Part shown: in pieces, positions 49,661 through 62,454 of the stretch
How positions within the stretch are numbered: the stretch's first letter is position 1
How the letters are laid out: every line of letters starts with the position of its first letter
Source of the DNA: Gongronella butleri
Taxonomy: Eukaryota > Mucoromycota > Mucoromycetes > Mucorales > Cunninghamellaceae
Direction: 5' to 3'
Assembly (NCBI GenBank): GCA_025201375.1
Contig: JAIWZP010000023.1
Coordinates: forward strand, 186,001 to 250,000
Length of the DNA: 64,000 nt
The notes under the pieces: generated by a model
Databases searched by the model: none
Told to the model about the DNA's origin: nothing
What the model saw: the letters and a program-made list of their open reading frames with translations, nothing else
Program-made: the position numbers and the translations under genes

Positions 49661-52535
49661 TGATCATTAGCATCATTTATTGCATCTAAATTCGTCCTGT
49701 GATTTTTTTTTTTTCACTTGACTCTATCAGTGTTGATTAGAGCTGAGCAGCAGATCGATCTCATGCAGTTTAATTTGCAAGCCAAGATGATCAACAGACG
49801 TACACTGCCACAGTTGATCAACTTTTTGCACACAAAGCGCCCTGTAATGTGGCAAAACAATGCACATTTTCACGTACAAATAACGCGTCTTTAGCAAGCC
49901 ACCACGTTTCGTAAAAAAAAAAATACTATCGGTATGAGGGACGTCATCGGTGTCTTGCTCAATTACACTGACTTGATGCGCCATTTACCCTGCTTTCAGC
50001 GATTTTACAGTATGATACTGTAAACATTTGATATCCACTTCCATTTTATCCACTTCCGGACTTGATCGCTGTCGCCATCTCACAAACAATGCCGTTCAAT
50101 CTCGTGGTGAAAAAAATTGTATGATTTTTTTTAAGGGCCCTTCCATGCTGGTACAGTACGTAGCGCACGTGAAAATGGCCCAACAAGCCAACATACAGTA
50201 TCATATCGACGCGCGAGTCACCTCAAATAATAATGAATCTGTGATCATTAAAGGCGCTAAATTATTTACTGTACATTCATATTTTCACTACTGTATCGAT
50301 CATATTTTGGGGAGATCGCGATTAGATTTCGGCGACTTGGTGTGGAACAATGACTCTTCTGAGAACTCGCATTTTTGATTAGGTTTTGGCAGACATGATA
50401 CTACAGTAGTACATACTTAGCTGCTGGTTCTGCCTGCATGCCTGGCCATACTGTAACTCCATACTGTATGATATTCACAAATTGAGCCTCCTCCTCCGCA
50501 AGCGTGAAAAAATTAGCCAGTGTCTCAGCAAGTGCCCGAGAAAATGCACAAAAGCAAATATTTCATCCGTTTTAGATTTTTGCCCAAATACTGTAAAGCA
50601 TTTGATCTGTCAATGTTTTTTTGATCTCGGCGGTACGTAGACAGAAACTACTGCACTAACGCGTGCCATCATTTCAATGCCTGAAGAATCGCGCTATACT
50701 GCACAAAAACGTACACATTTACCTTTTAAACACTAAAGAACGCGTAACCGCTATACACACGGTTTTAACAATAAATCAATCAAAAAGGACAGAACGATGG
50801 GGAAAAAGGGAAGAGAGGAAAAGAACGACGCAACTGTTCTTATACCAGAATGAAGAGGAAAAATATAATAAAAGATAATTGTGATAAAGTGCCCAATTCT
50901 CCATGAGAAATGTGAGAAAAGTAGAGAAAAATAAAAAGAATAGCTTTGTCGTCGTTAAACAAGTGTGATGGATAAAGGGACGACAAATTATGACAAAAAA
51001 AAATAAATCTACCGAAAAGCATGATGCACAAACAACGACGCGATGCGCTCTTCATCAATTGGGCAAAAATGCGCTGAATTGGTTCATTATTCGTCAGTCA
51101 GTCGACAATTTTCAAGAGGCAAAATTTGAGTTGCTGGATCACCACGCCACTCACTCCTAGGATAATCCCATCCTGTTTACCGACGAAAATGCCTTGAAAA
51201 TCTAAAGCTGATCATCTCATTTTTGTGAAAGATGGGCTTTGGATCTTGTTTTGGCTTCAAGGCAAACTCGACGAGGACTTCATCCCCTTCATGAATGCCT
51301 CCATACTTGCTGTGTGGCTGTACCATCAAAAACACGTAATTTCTGGTGACTCGACAGATTAGAATGTTCCCCCCTCCCTTTTCATCCCTTGATTATCTAC
51401 CCACCCCGGCCTCTCCCTCTGTACCCCCTTTAAAGTGATTGAATAACTGTTTTGATTAAATTAATCCATTATTTCATACAAAAAAAAACGAACTCGACGA
51501 GGACTGGCTGTAGCGTCTTGAAACACGGCTCTTCAAAAAAAGCGCAACTTTCTGCGTCCATGGATGCCGGTGATCTGTAAAAAATAATTGAGTTTTGTCA
51601 AAGTAGGCGCGCGACAAAACGATTATACAACTTTGGATGGACAATGGTTTGGCCAGCGGGCATGTTAGCCGCTCATTGTCTTTATTGAATTCATGCACCT
51701 GGTGCATCTCTTGCTCGTGGAAGCGTCAGCGCCGCGATGTGGCGCGTTTTCTCAGCGGCAATTCGCCTTTAAAGAAAATCTAAAATCACACATTTCTTGT
51801 CAACAAGCAGATGGATCATGCTATTTTTTTCGTCCTTTCGTTGTTTCGCCATGCGAATGATCATGTGTGCAAGTATGGAAGAATTCTGGAGACCTATTTT
51901 TCGAATTCTGGTTTGAGCGCCCGTCACGGCTCATTTATTGATGGGGCTTGACGAGCATCAAAAGCGCGTCGTTCAGGTTCACCAAGCGGAGATGAATTGT
52001 TCATCGAGCGCGTCTCTTTCCACTGTTGCCGGTTTCAGTTCGATCGACCAACAATTTGGCAACCCCGAGCAGAAATGTTGTATAAAATGTCGATTTGTCG
52101 TTTCTCTGAAAAAGCGGCCGATCGACCTTTGGTTTTATGATGCTGCAGTTGCTTTCCAAGCGTCGGGAAGACGATGTGGCTAGTCCACATTATTTTATGA
52201 GGGTCGGCAGGCATAAACGATACTGTAATATGAGACAAAATGCGCTTCTTTAATATTCAGACAAAATTCATCATGTATAGCTAGCTGTAAAAGAAAAAAA
52301 AGTAAAAGTGGGTGGGGGAATCAAGAGAATTGTGGATTGGAGAGTCACACAACAGGGACATGCATAAAGACAAACAAAAAAAGATGGATGGGAGGGGCGG
52401 AGGGAGAAAACGACAAGGTAGGGGTGCGCCCACGGATAAGAGATAGCACATGGGGCGTTTGTGGAGTGCATTCACGAAAAGTAAAGGGGGTGGGTGGGGA
52501 TGATTTCTACCTTGCAAGGGATGGGGGGAGGGAAA
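49661..52535. other. Intergenic region with a TACTGTA/TACAGTA cluster
   Basis: Between about 50005 and 50600 the heptamer TACTGTA or its complement appears roughly ten times. A minus-strand open frame at 51326-51177 (49 residues, containing YGGIHEGDEVLVEFALKP) looks protein-coding and extends upstream in frame to about 51370. A partly similar stretch (PVLVEFV) lies at 51500-51580. I recognise no family and could not assemble a gene. The last few hundred bases are the 3' flank of the GT49 gene. Confidence 0.45.
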
Positions 52536-54041
52536 TCACTGGATTTTGGCAATCACGTCATTGAAGCCCTTGATCTTTGCGCATTCGCGCTTGACATTGT
52601 CGGCGCGGTCGGTCTGCCAGTCGCCCGAGGCGACCATCATGCGCGCATAGCGCAAGCACGCCTCCTCGCGGTAATAATCGTACAGCTTTTTGTTGTATTT
52701 GCGCTGCAGAAAAAAAAAACAGATGAGTTGACGTTGCCCTCCCCCCTAAACGTGCCCCATCGCGCCCCTTGTTCCTTTCCCCCTGTCTTTGGGCCCTTTT
52801 TTTTCCCCAATGAACATGAGGTTGGATCAGAAAAAAAAAAGAAAAGAAAGCGTGTTTTACCTCCTTTGCACGAGTGTCTTCTGGATAATGATGTGTTTGA
52901 TGGATCAAAAAGTCATCAGGCGAGACCCAATAGTCGATGCCGGCCAGGTAGATCTCGTAGAGACAAGCGGCTTTGTTTGCACCATAGCCAATGAAGCGCT
53001 CGTCGCACCAGGGGGTGCCTTCCTTTTTAAAAATGACGTATGGCTCGTACGAGTAGTTGTAGTCGACGACCTTGTAAGGTTCTGTGGACTTGTACCACTT
53101 TTCATAGTCTGTGGAGCCGTGGCCGCGCTTCCAGCTCCTGTGGAACATGTCGATCTTGTCTGTTTGCACAATGTCCATGAGATCGGGCTTGTTGGTGGGG
53201 AAGAGGCGCCAGTCCTCGCCGTCGGCTTCCTGGATAAACTCAAAGGCAGGGATGACGACGGCGCCGCGGCCGGAGCGCAGGACGTCCATCAATTGCGGGT
53301 TCTTTTTGAGCGATTGGCGGAAATCGGTGCACAAGTAAAAGTCGACGTCCAGCATGATGATGTAGTCGGAGCGGGCGAAAAACTTGGCGACATTGCGCCA
53401 CATGTTGAATTGACGGTCAAACTTGTCGACAACCAGATGCAAATCGACGTAGCGGCCCATGTCGGGGTTGTCTTCGTACAGTTGGTGCAAATCGCGCAAG
53501 ATGGTCTGCTTGGATTCGTCGTCGTTCACGTGGATCGCGACGGACACGGGGCCCTTGTAGTGCGACGCCAGGCGGCTGAGCACCTTGAAGCGATTGTGCG
53601 TCACCAGCGTGCTGATCGTCACCTCTTCTTGATCAAATCGCTCCGTTGCCTTGAAATAGTAAGGGATCACCTTGCTCGGGCCCATCGCGTCCGAGAACAC
53701 TTTGCTCAACACGAGGTCTTCCGGCAGACTGAGATCTAGAAAAGCGAGGAACAAATAAAAGCAGGCAAAATGAGCAACCTTTTGCCAATTTTGTCCCCTT
53801 TGTAGATTTTACCATTGGAGGTGTCAAAGGTGACCCGCTGCGACCCGAGGTATTGTTGCTGCAATTGCGAGACGGAAGACACTTGGTCAGTGGACCTGGG
53901 CGAAATTCGCTTCGTGCTGCTATTTGGCGCGTTGAACAAGCCGAGAAGGTGTGCCGTCGAGTAAAAAAGTGAACCAGCCACATACAACACGAGCAAATAC
54001 TTTAGCAACTTGGACGACGTCCGTGATGAGTCGCCACGCAT
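52536..54041 (-). CDS. Glycosyltransferase family 49 (B4GAT1/LARGE C-domain-like), Golgi type II membrane protein
   Basis: Three exons (54041-53813, 53735-52861, 52703-52536) encode 423 residues. An N-terminal cytoplasmic stub is followed by one membrane anchor (LLKYLLVLYVAGSLFYS, about residues 12-35), the layout of a Golgi type II glycosyltransferase. The lumenal domain has LVTHNRFKVLSRL, the GPVSVAIHVNDDE strand, the metal-binding DxD in MLDVDF (about residues 203-206), PAFEF, and the family hallmark YEPYVI then DERFIGYGANKA and FLIHQTHHYPED. Family 49 members transfer GlcA or a related sugar to O-glycans in animals; the fungal acceptor is unknown. All junctions are in frame. The gene is followed on the same strand, upstream, by malate synthase. 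Confidence 0.88.
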
Positions 54042-54674
54042 GATGAATCAAAAAAAAAAAAAGAGAGAGAAAGAGGAAAAGGGAGGGGAAGCGAGACACG
54101 AGAAAACGAGGAAAAACAGAAAAAAGAGTGGATACACACACAATAAAAAGAGGCAGGATCGACTGGCGACGGGGAAAATGGCTCCTTTTGTTGTTGAGTG
54201 AGTGTTGATAAACAAGGTATAGGCGTCAATAAAAGATAATCTATTACACCAAAAGGAAAAAAGAAAAAAAGAAAATAGTAGGGAGAAAAAAGAAAAGAAA
54301 GGAGTTGTCGAGAGACAAATTGAAGGTTGCCTTTTTCAGGGGCCGCACAACTTTTTAGTCTTTTGGTCTTAATTAGCCAATCATTGCGCGACTGCTATTT
54401 TTAAACAACAGGCGGCGCCGATCCGTTGTGCTCGTTCGCATTTTTTTTTTTTTGACAAAAACACGATTTTTTATTGGAAAATCATCATAAAATTACAAGA
54501 GGGCCTAGGCATGGATGGGTAATCTTGTTTTTTTTTTTTCTTGAAAAAAAAGATTCTGGTGACTATATAAAAGGCTGTACAAGGGGGGATAGAGGAAAAA
54601 AAAGATGTGGAAACGACGCGCAATTGACAACGTTGTGACGAGACGCGTCGATTTTTTGATTGGATTTTTGTTGT
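54042..54674. other. Spacer: GT49 promoter and malate synthase 3' flank
   Basis: Purine-rich low-complexity DNA at 54050-54130, A/T homopolymers, and a CCAAT-type motif (AGCCAATCA) near 54375. No gene is seen. Confidence 0.45.
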
Positions 54675-56667
54675 TTACAAGCGAGCTTGAGGAGCGACGG
54701 TGACAATGTCATCGTACAAGAGGGTGGTCAAAAAGTCGTCGAGCTTCTCGCCGGTAACATTGGTGGCAAAGGCGGCCTTGGCGGCATCAAACTTGGTTTG
54801 GGCGTACTTGGGGCCGAGACGCTTGCGGATGAGTTCGGTCTCCTCGTCGAGGACCTTGAGCAAGTAGTCGCCAGTGACGCGGATGCCCTCGGCGGTGATG
54901 ACGTTGTGGCGGGCCCATTGGTACAATTGGGAGCGAGAGATCTCGGCGGTGGCGGCATCTTCCATCAGACCGTGGATGGGAACACAGCCAGTGCCACGAA
55001 GCCAGGCCTCCATGTACTCGAGGCCAACCTGGATGTTGGCGCGGATGCCCTTCTCGGTGATGGCGCCCTTGAAATTGACATTGAGCAAGTCGGTGTTCTT
55101 GACAACGACGTCGTCGCGGCGGATGTGGATCTGGTTGGGTTGGGGCATGTGTTCGTCAAAGACGTCGAGGGCAACCTTGACAAGGCCAGGGTGGGCAACC
55201 CACGTGCCGTCGTGGCCAGCAGTGACTTCACGCAACTTGTCTTGGTACACCTTTTGAGTCACGGCATCATTGGCCTTTTCGTCGCCCTTGACAGGGATAA
55301 AGGCAGACATGCCGCCCATGGCGTGCACACCGCGCTTGTGGCACGTCTGGATCAACAGGCGCACGTAAGCATCCATGAAGGGCACCGTCATCGTCACATC
55401 CGAGCGGTCAGGAAGCACGTACTCGGGGTGGTTGCGAAGCTTCTTGATGAACGAGAAGATGTAATCCCAGCGACCGCAGTTGAGGCCAGACGAGTGGTCA
55501 CGCAGCTCGTAAATGATCTCGTCCATCTCAAACGCAGCAAGAATGGTCTCAATCAACACGGTGCCACGGATCGTGCCGCGGGGGATGTTGATCATGTCCT
55601 GGGCAACGTTGAAAATGTCGTTCCAGAGACTAATAAATTAAAAAAATTAAAAAAAATGAGCAAACACGTCGGTCGTGCCCCCCTTTGTTTTTTCTTGCAC
55701 AAATAATTACCGAGCTTCCAAGTGGGATTCCATCTTGGGCAGGTAGAAATAGGGACCCTTGCCGCGCTTGATCAATTCCTTGGCATTGTGGAAGAAGTAC
55801 AGGGCAAAGTCAAAGATGGAAGCAGAGCAGGGCTCGCCGTCAATGAGGACGTGCTTCTCAACCATGTGCCAGCCACGGGGACTAGTTGAATAAAAAGAAT
55901 AAAAATGAGTATGAATTGACACGTGATGCCACTTTTTTTCCCCCGCGCTTTTTTTTTTTTTTTTTTTTTCGTTCTCATTCCCCTGCTTACCGAACAATGA
56001 GGGTGGCAATCTTGCCATCCTTGCGGAGCTCATACTTCTTGCCATTGGGGTTAGTGAAGGAGATGGTCTCACGAACAGCGTCCTTCAAGTTGGCCTGGCC
56101 GCCAATCATGACTTCCCAGGTGGGCGAGCTCGAGTCTGGCAGATGACAAACAAAAAAAAAAAATCATGCGTGAGTGATCAGGATTTCCTCATTGTGTCAC
56201 TCGCCCAATGGGTGGTGGTCTTTCCTCCCCCGCGCAATGGCGCGTGAGAGAAAAAAGAAAAAAAAAATGCACAAAAAAGTGGTTTTACCTTCGAAATCGG
56301 CCATGAACGTGGAGGTGCCGGCATTCAAGGCATTGATGACCATCTTGCGGTCAACAGGGCCGGTGATTTCGACACGGCGGTCTTGCAAGCCAGGCGCAGG
56401 CTTGGCGGCGCGCCAGTTGGGGTCATTGCGGATGTACGCGGTCTCAGGCAAGAAATCAGGCAGCTGGCCGCGGTCCAATTGCTGCTGGCGGTACACGCGG
56501 TTCTGCAGCAAAGTCTTACGGGTGGGGTTGAAGATGCGGTGCAGCGTGGCGACGAATTGAAGCGCAGAGGGCGACAGGATTTCAGCCTCTTGCGCCGTCA
56601 CACGGCCGAGGACGGCAACGCCAGGAACAGAGGATTTCAACAGGGTGGTGGCAGCTTGGACAGACAT
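54675..56667 (-). CDS. MLS1: Malate synthase (glyoxylate cycle)
   Basis: Condenses glyoxylate with acetyl-CoA to malate (EC 2.3.3.9), letting the cell grow on acetate, ethanol or fatty acids. Four exons: 56667-56289, 56135-55991, 55881-55711, 55629-54675; 549 residues, the usual size for the malate synthase A type. Recognisable blocks are [39 protein letters not shown], the catalytic Arg region [12 protein letters not shown] (about residue 252), [13 protein letters not shown], and [18 protein letters not shown], whose Asp (about residue 453) is the catalytic base in characterised enzymes. The protein ends in ARL, which fits the peroxisomal PTS1 consensus, so peroxisomal location is likely. 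The start [10 protein letters not shown] was chosen because it precedes the conserved N-terminus directly. Nothing is unusual except poly-T intron tracts. Confidence 0.96.
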
Positions 56668-59600
56668 TTGGATAAAAAAAATTGGGTGTGTGTGTGAAAA
56701 AAAAGAGAAAAGGAAAAGCACGGAACTAAAGAAGATCAGAAAGGTGCTGCTTCTTTATATCTGGCGCGGATTCAAAATGCCTGTAAAGATCAAACAAGGT
56801 GCCATGGTTGGACGATAGCGTGTCCTTTTTTTGCATTTTTGGGGGGAGCAAGCTTGAAAGGAAGCCATGCGGGCCTCCAATTCGCTTGCACCGCTGGGCC
56901 AAAAAGAGGGCAAGTCCTAGCCCATTGGGTGACGGTGCTTCCACTGAGTCAAAGAGCAATCTCGCTCGTTTTTTTATTTAGTAGTCGCACCTCCCTTTTC
57001 TTGATTGATGCTTATACATGAAAAATGCCCTCGTCTGATCAGCATGGCTTTGAGTCCAAAGTCAAATCTTCCACTCCATGGGATCACATGCCCTCGCATT
57101 CAACAAAATTTCACATGAAGGCGGGTGCTCGCTCACCCGGCTCTTTTTTTTCGTGTAAAATGCTCTTGCTGTTTTCTTTTTTTTTTTTTTTTTGTCAACG
57201 TCATACTTTTTTGTTCAAAGGGTCGTGCGGTGCAGACGCGCGGGCTTGCATGAACAAAGGCCCAAAAAAATATAGGAAGGTATAATGACTTGTGCCATTA
57301 TAGCATGAAGAGCGTTTTTAGGGCGAAAAAAGCGGGGAAGAGATGAACATGACAAACCAATCAAAGCGACCCGACTTGTTCCTTGCCGCATTGCCCTGCT
57401 TGTCCCGCCCACTGTCAAGCCATCGGTGTCAGTTGGGTCTTGCTCGCAATTTCAACGGCCGAGCAAAAGGGGCCATGAAAAGGGCCATTATTTTCTGATC
57501 AGGCCCTGTTGCTCCCCCCATTTTCATGGCATTATCCCACCAATCGGGAACAATCAACGCTCTCTTCCGTCTAAACTCTTGTTTTTGACATCAATGCCGA
57601 TGACGAAAACGAAATTATTTAAGACTTTTTATAATGCGGGGAGGCCCTTTGCCCCTCTGACGCGTAAGGAAAGAAAAAATTGAGCACAACAAAGCCCTTG
57701 TTTCTCTTTATTTTTTTTACTCCTTTTTTATTTCTTTTTTGTCTCCACGGAAGGCCCCTTTTTTTATTTAAAAAAGTGGGCAAACCACCCTCAATTGCCC
57801 GCACACCAGCTGCCTAGGCGATTCGCTGTTGCTTCCTCGCGTCGATTCGCGATACCAGTCCAGACTGCAACACGCCTTCACGGTCCTACACGTCGACCAC
57901 GAGCCGTGGAAGACCATGGTCGCGTCAAAACATAAGTGGGATTGCTGGAGCAAAAAAAAAAAAAAAAAAATAGCCGAGGGCACGGCAGAGAAGCGTGTTG
58001 GGTGCTGTTTTGCACGCTTTCGACGACGTGAACCGTCAGGATAACCTTTTTGCCGCGCATCGGCGTGTCTCGCGTCGGTCCACGCACCCAACACAACTTG
58101 CTCAACCTTAACTTTAAATGGCCTGTCACATGCCGCTGCGCAATTTATGAAGTCATGGCACCTTTTCAGCACGACGCGTCCTTTTGATCTTTTCTGTCGC
58201 CTCCATTCGCGTCGACGGGGCAATTGGAGCGTTTCAATCAGCAGGAACATCATGAAACTAAGCGAAATTGTGTGGATTTTTGGGGCCAAGACGAGAAAAA
58301 AGGCGAAATGGAGCGTGGGAAAGCCACCGGCGCGTCCGTTGCATTAAAGCATGACATCATGCGGATCATCGAGCGCGTCAGGAGCGCTTGGAGGGCTGGA
58401 AAATGGCATTGCTCGCATTGGCGCGGCGTGCAGATTTGATGCATGAATGAGGTCACGAGCCAATCATGCGGCATAGGGTGCATTGGTCATGACAGTGCCA
58501 TGCAGACACTTGGATCACGTTGAGAAAAAGCGAGGCAATTTGCAAAAACGAAAAAAAGTGACATGCGGGGGAAATACGCGCCAAAATGGCTCCTTCAGAC
58601 CTTATTCTGCCATGGGGAATTGCATGGAATTGCATATAAATGACGTCGTGGCGGTTTAGCGAGCCATGGGACACGAGGTTTACGCAGTCTCCATTGAAAA
58701 ATAAATAAAAAGAAGCGTGTGAGCGCGCGCGGCAGCCGCCATCGGAGCTGCCCCGTTGCTACAGTACCCATTGTTCTTTTCCAAAACGGGATGCGCTTTG
58801 CAAATGACACGCTCACATGTATGATTCCGTGGATCATCGTGATGGACTAGGAAATTCGTGGTTTTGTTTATTTAAAAGTCAATATCCACCCGTCCCATGC
58901 TCCACTCGTTTCATTGGACGCATGGGTAGCCTCAGTGGCAAGCAAAAAAAAAAAAAAAAAAATCATCGGGTGGTCCAATGCAGGATGGATGATCGCAAAT
59001 TACTGGGTGAACGTTCTTTTTTACCAACTAAACGGACAGAGATGGTTTTTTTTTGGCATCAAGACACGTTTGGAGTGCCTCATCTACTCGTTTGAACGTG
59101 TGGCAGGTTCCACTAGCGGATTGCCACCCACTCGCGCTCTTAAATAAAGATATTTGACGCGTCGCACGGCTTTGGGTGCCGTTCGTGCCGTCCTAATGAC
59201 TCTTTGTAAATCTCTGTTTTCCGTGATATCCGTGATGTGGATTTCAAAGTAAATCAGGCGCCGTGTCGCGCACGCAAGCGTGTCAAAAAGCGCGAATTTG
59301 GCCATTTGGCTCCACACAGGCTTCAAACAGCACGGTCACGGCCCATTGCTACCTCTGGGATTGAAATAGCGTGTGGCTTGGCTTGGCGTGACAGGCTATA
59401 AAAGGGTTCTCAGTATTTTCTTGCATTTTTTTCTCTTTTGTCCATACTCAATAATAAAAAAGAGAACATTGGCCCCGTGTCGTTGCTCTTTTTTTTATCA
59501 CAAAAGCCATGATACTTGCTGTGCGTGGAAGAGAAGAGGGTGTGTTGTGTGTGAAGTGAGGGAGAGGAAAGATCCACAAATTGCACGCAAGGTTCATTCG

Positions 59601-60117
59601 CTTTTTAGAGGCGGTTTGGCCGATTCATGGCCCTGTCGTCTCAAGCTACTTTGTAGCCCTTGCTACATTGAACTATAGAAGACTCGTTTGAGTATATGCG
59701 TCCTGCCCATGACGTATATTTATAGGTGGCTCTTCTAAATTCCTTATTTTTATTCAAATTGACAATGATAAATGAAAAAAAAAAATTTTTGCGAGCAAAA
59801 TGATGCGAGTGTGTTGAGAATGGAGGAAGCGCATGGAAGCGGATCGTAGCTTGGATCGCAGAGTGAACGGCGCGGAATTGATGGCAACTGATGGAATAAA
59901 GAGTAGTTGTTGCCAATGATGAGGCTTGCTGATGCAATTACGCGACCCATTTCATGTGCAGCGATTGGGCCGGGGCCAAAAAAAAAAAGATGGCCCTTGT
60001 TGAGATGACGGGGCCCAATTCAGCGCAGAAATGATTTTGAAGCCCAAAAGTTTATTTTTTCCCTTTCTTTTCTTGTTTTTTTTTTTTTTCATCTCTTTCT
60101 TTTTAAACTTTTAAACA
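56668..60117. other. Intergenic region between malate synthase and pyrophosphatase
   Basis: A long gene-poor interval. A minus-strand open frame at 59326-59084 (containing RLIYFEIHITDITENRDL) has normal protein-like composition but no family I know. Frames near 57830-58130 are interrupted by poly-A/T runs and may be relics. CT-rich DNA at 60061-60110 directly before the ATG at 60118 is probably the pyrophosphatase core promoter or 5' leader. Confidence 0.4.
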
Positions 60118-61340
60118 ATGGCCGACTATCAAACTCGTCACGTTGGAGCCCCCAACACCTTGGAATACCGTGTCTACTTTGGTAAAGAGCTCATAGGGGG
60201 CGTGTTTCGCGTGCAAAACAAAGAATAAAGAGCTCTGACTCGCTTTTTGTCTTGCAGAAAAGAACGGTGTGCCTGCCTCGCCCTTCCACGATATCCCCCT
60301 CTTCGCCAACGAAGAAAAGACCGTGTTGAACATGGTGGTGGAAATCCCCCGCTGGACCAATGCTAAGCTCGAGGTAAGAAAAAAAGATAAAGGGAAGAAA
60401 GGGCCGGAAACCCCACCTCATTGCAGGCCAACGCGCTGATTGACGACGTGCACGACGACGAGGAACGGAGTGCCGCATGGGTTGTGTCGTGATGGAGCTG
60501 AATTCCAAGCCCAATGACACGTGTGACTCGCTGATTTTCTTGTTTTTTTCAATCAGATCTCCAAGGATGATGCTTTCAACCCCATCAAGCAGGACACCAA
60601 GAAGGGCAAGCTCCGATTTGTGCGCAACTGCTTCCCCCACAAGGGTTACATCTGGAACTATGGTGCTTTCCCCCAGGTATAGACGCGATTTTCGTTTTTT
60701 TTTTTTTTTTTTGACAGGAAATTTTTAATTGCCGTGTTTGTTTTCTGCGTTGACCACTAGACCTGGGAAGATCCCAACCACACCAACGCTGAGACCAAGG
60801 CCAAGGGTGACAATGACCCCATTGACGTCTTGGAGATTGGCCAGCAAGTCGCCACGATCGGCCAAATCAAGCAGGTCAAGGTGCTCGGTGTCATGGCTCT
60901 GTTGGACGAGGGCGAGACTGACTGGAAGGTGATCACCATCGACGTCAACGACCCCTTGGCGCCCAAGCTCAACGGTACGTTTTGTCCTCATTGTGCTAAA
61001 ATTAGCAAAAAAAAATTGACACGCACTCCTGATGCTTGGTTTTTTATTTTTTATTTTTAGACATTGAGGATGTCGAGAAGCAATTGCCTGGTTTGATCCG
61101 TGCCACGAACGAGTGGTTCCGCATCTACAAGATTCCCGATGGCAAGCCCGAGAACGTGTTCGCCTTCAGCGGTGAGGCCAAGAACAAGGTAATTTATGCA
61201 TCATCATGAGGTGGAAAGAGGAAAAGGATGGCTAATGGAGGGTTGCGGGGAGAAGAGGGGGGCGCGAGCCGACGCAAAAAGGAGGTGGTGTCCAATGGAC
61301 GCCAAATGCGGCGTGCACAGCGATGAATTAGAGCACTCAA

Positions 61341-61425
<85 letters not shown>

Positions 61426-61806
61426 GAAATATGCCACCGAGGTCATCATGGAGACCCACGATGCCTGGAAGGCCCTGATCAACGGTTCGGCCGACAAGAA
61501 GGACATTCAAGTGTAAGTGCGCCCTCCCAATTAGGCGACCGGCTCGCCATGGCCATCCATTCAAGTGGACTGACTCTTTTCGTGTCTTTAGTGTGAATGT
61601 CAATGTGGATGAATCTCCTTTTAAGGTGTCCGCCGACGATGCTGTTGTTTCCAGCGTGCCTGCGGTAAGATCTCCTTGTTTTATTTTTATGGAGGCGCGT
61701 CGCTCATCTTTTTTTTTTTCTCTTTTCTTAGGCCAACCCCGAGCCTGCTGCTCCTATTGACGAGTCGATTGACAAGTGGTTCTTCATCAGTGGCAACAAC
61801 TTGTAG
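60118..61806 (+). CDS. IPP1: Inorganic pyrophosphatase, family I, cytosolic
   Basis: Hydrolyses pyrophosphate to two phosphates, pulling biosynthetic reactions forward; soluble Mg-dependent enzyme. Eight exons: 60118-60181, 60258-60373, 60557-60676, 60761-60974, 61061-61188, 61427-61512, 61592-61664, 61732-61806; 291 residues, close to the 287 of the yeast enzyme. Diagnostic stretches are [50 protein letters not shown] and the active-site signature DNDPIDV (about residues 116-122), plus [20 protein letters not shown]. Intron 2 is comparatively long (about 183 nt) and contains an internal AG after a pyrimidine run at 60426. That site was rejected because skipping to 60557 restores the conserved [10 protein letters not shown]. 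Intron 5 contains a 76-base poly-T. Confidence 0.97.
61347..61422. repeat. (T)76 homopolymer inside pyrophosphatase intron 5
   Basis: Uninterrupted run of T immediately before the 3' splice site TTACAG. It is the longest homopolymer in the window and a probable site of length error in sequencing or real instability. Confidence 0.9.
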
Positions 61807-62129
61807 ATTTTTTTTTTGAAAATTATTAGCATTTGAAAATAAAAAGAGGAAGAAGAGTAGCTGGCACGACGCGTGGAGCTCTCTTTTTGTTAGATTTTTT
61901 TTTTTTTGTGCAGACCCCGGAATTGGCTAAGGAGATGATATGCACGCACGGTGTGTTTGGAAATGCACGCAAGGTGAGGCGAAAAGAGCAAAAATAGAGA
62001 GGAAATGGCCAAACAAAGATTGTCATTGTCTGTTTGGAAATGACCAAAGGCATGCACACACGCACGCACACTCCTTCTTCATTGATCCCATCCAATTGCC
62101 GCCCCAAACCTACTTTGAACTTTGTGCAA
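61807..62129. other. Spacer between pyrophosphatase and G-alpha
   Basis: 3' flank of the pyrophosphatase gene. An AAAATAAAAAG tract at 61837-61848 may serve as a polyadenylation signal. No gene is seen. Confidence 0.4.
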
Positions 62130-62445
62130 AAATTCGCCCTACTTCATTTCCCCTCCCCTTCTTCCCTTCCCCCCTTTCTTCCTTTCTCTTTCTCTTTTTT
62201 TTTTTTTTTCTCACAAACGCTGTCTTTTTCTTTCTTTCTTTTTTTCACTTTTATTCCGTCTCCTTTCGTCGTCGCACTCGTTTGCCCTGTATTCGGCCCT
62301 TTTCAGCCTCGTTCACGAACCTACGACTCCCGACCTTCCCCCCCCCCAACTCTCCTTCGTCGCCCCCGCCGTTCCCATTTTTTTTTTTTTTTTCGTTCGC
62401 GTCCTTGCCGTCGTCCCTCCCTCCCTCCCTCCCCTTTTTTAGTGT
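62130..62445 (+). promoter_or_regulatory. CT-rich promoter or 5' leader of the G-alpha gene
   Basis: Strongly pyrimidine-biased on the coding strand, with runs of C and T almost up to the ATG at 62455. CT-rich tracts before the start are common in well-expressed fungal genes. No TATA box is seen. Confidence 0.45.
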
Positions 62446-62454
62446 ATCTTTTCC

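Noticed and set aside
52789..53739. 316-residue plus-strand frame opposite the GT49 gene
   Set aside because: Antisense shadow; the minus strand carries all GT49 motifs.
54660..55706. 348-residue plus-strand frame opposite malate synthase
   Set aside because: Antisense shadow of a highly conserved enzyme with biased codon use.
60426..60540. Possible extra pyrophosphatase exon after the internal AG in intron 2
   Set aside because: Including it interrupts the conserved junction KLE-ISKDDAF and brings in-frame stops; the whole 60374-60556 interval behaves as one intron.
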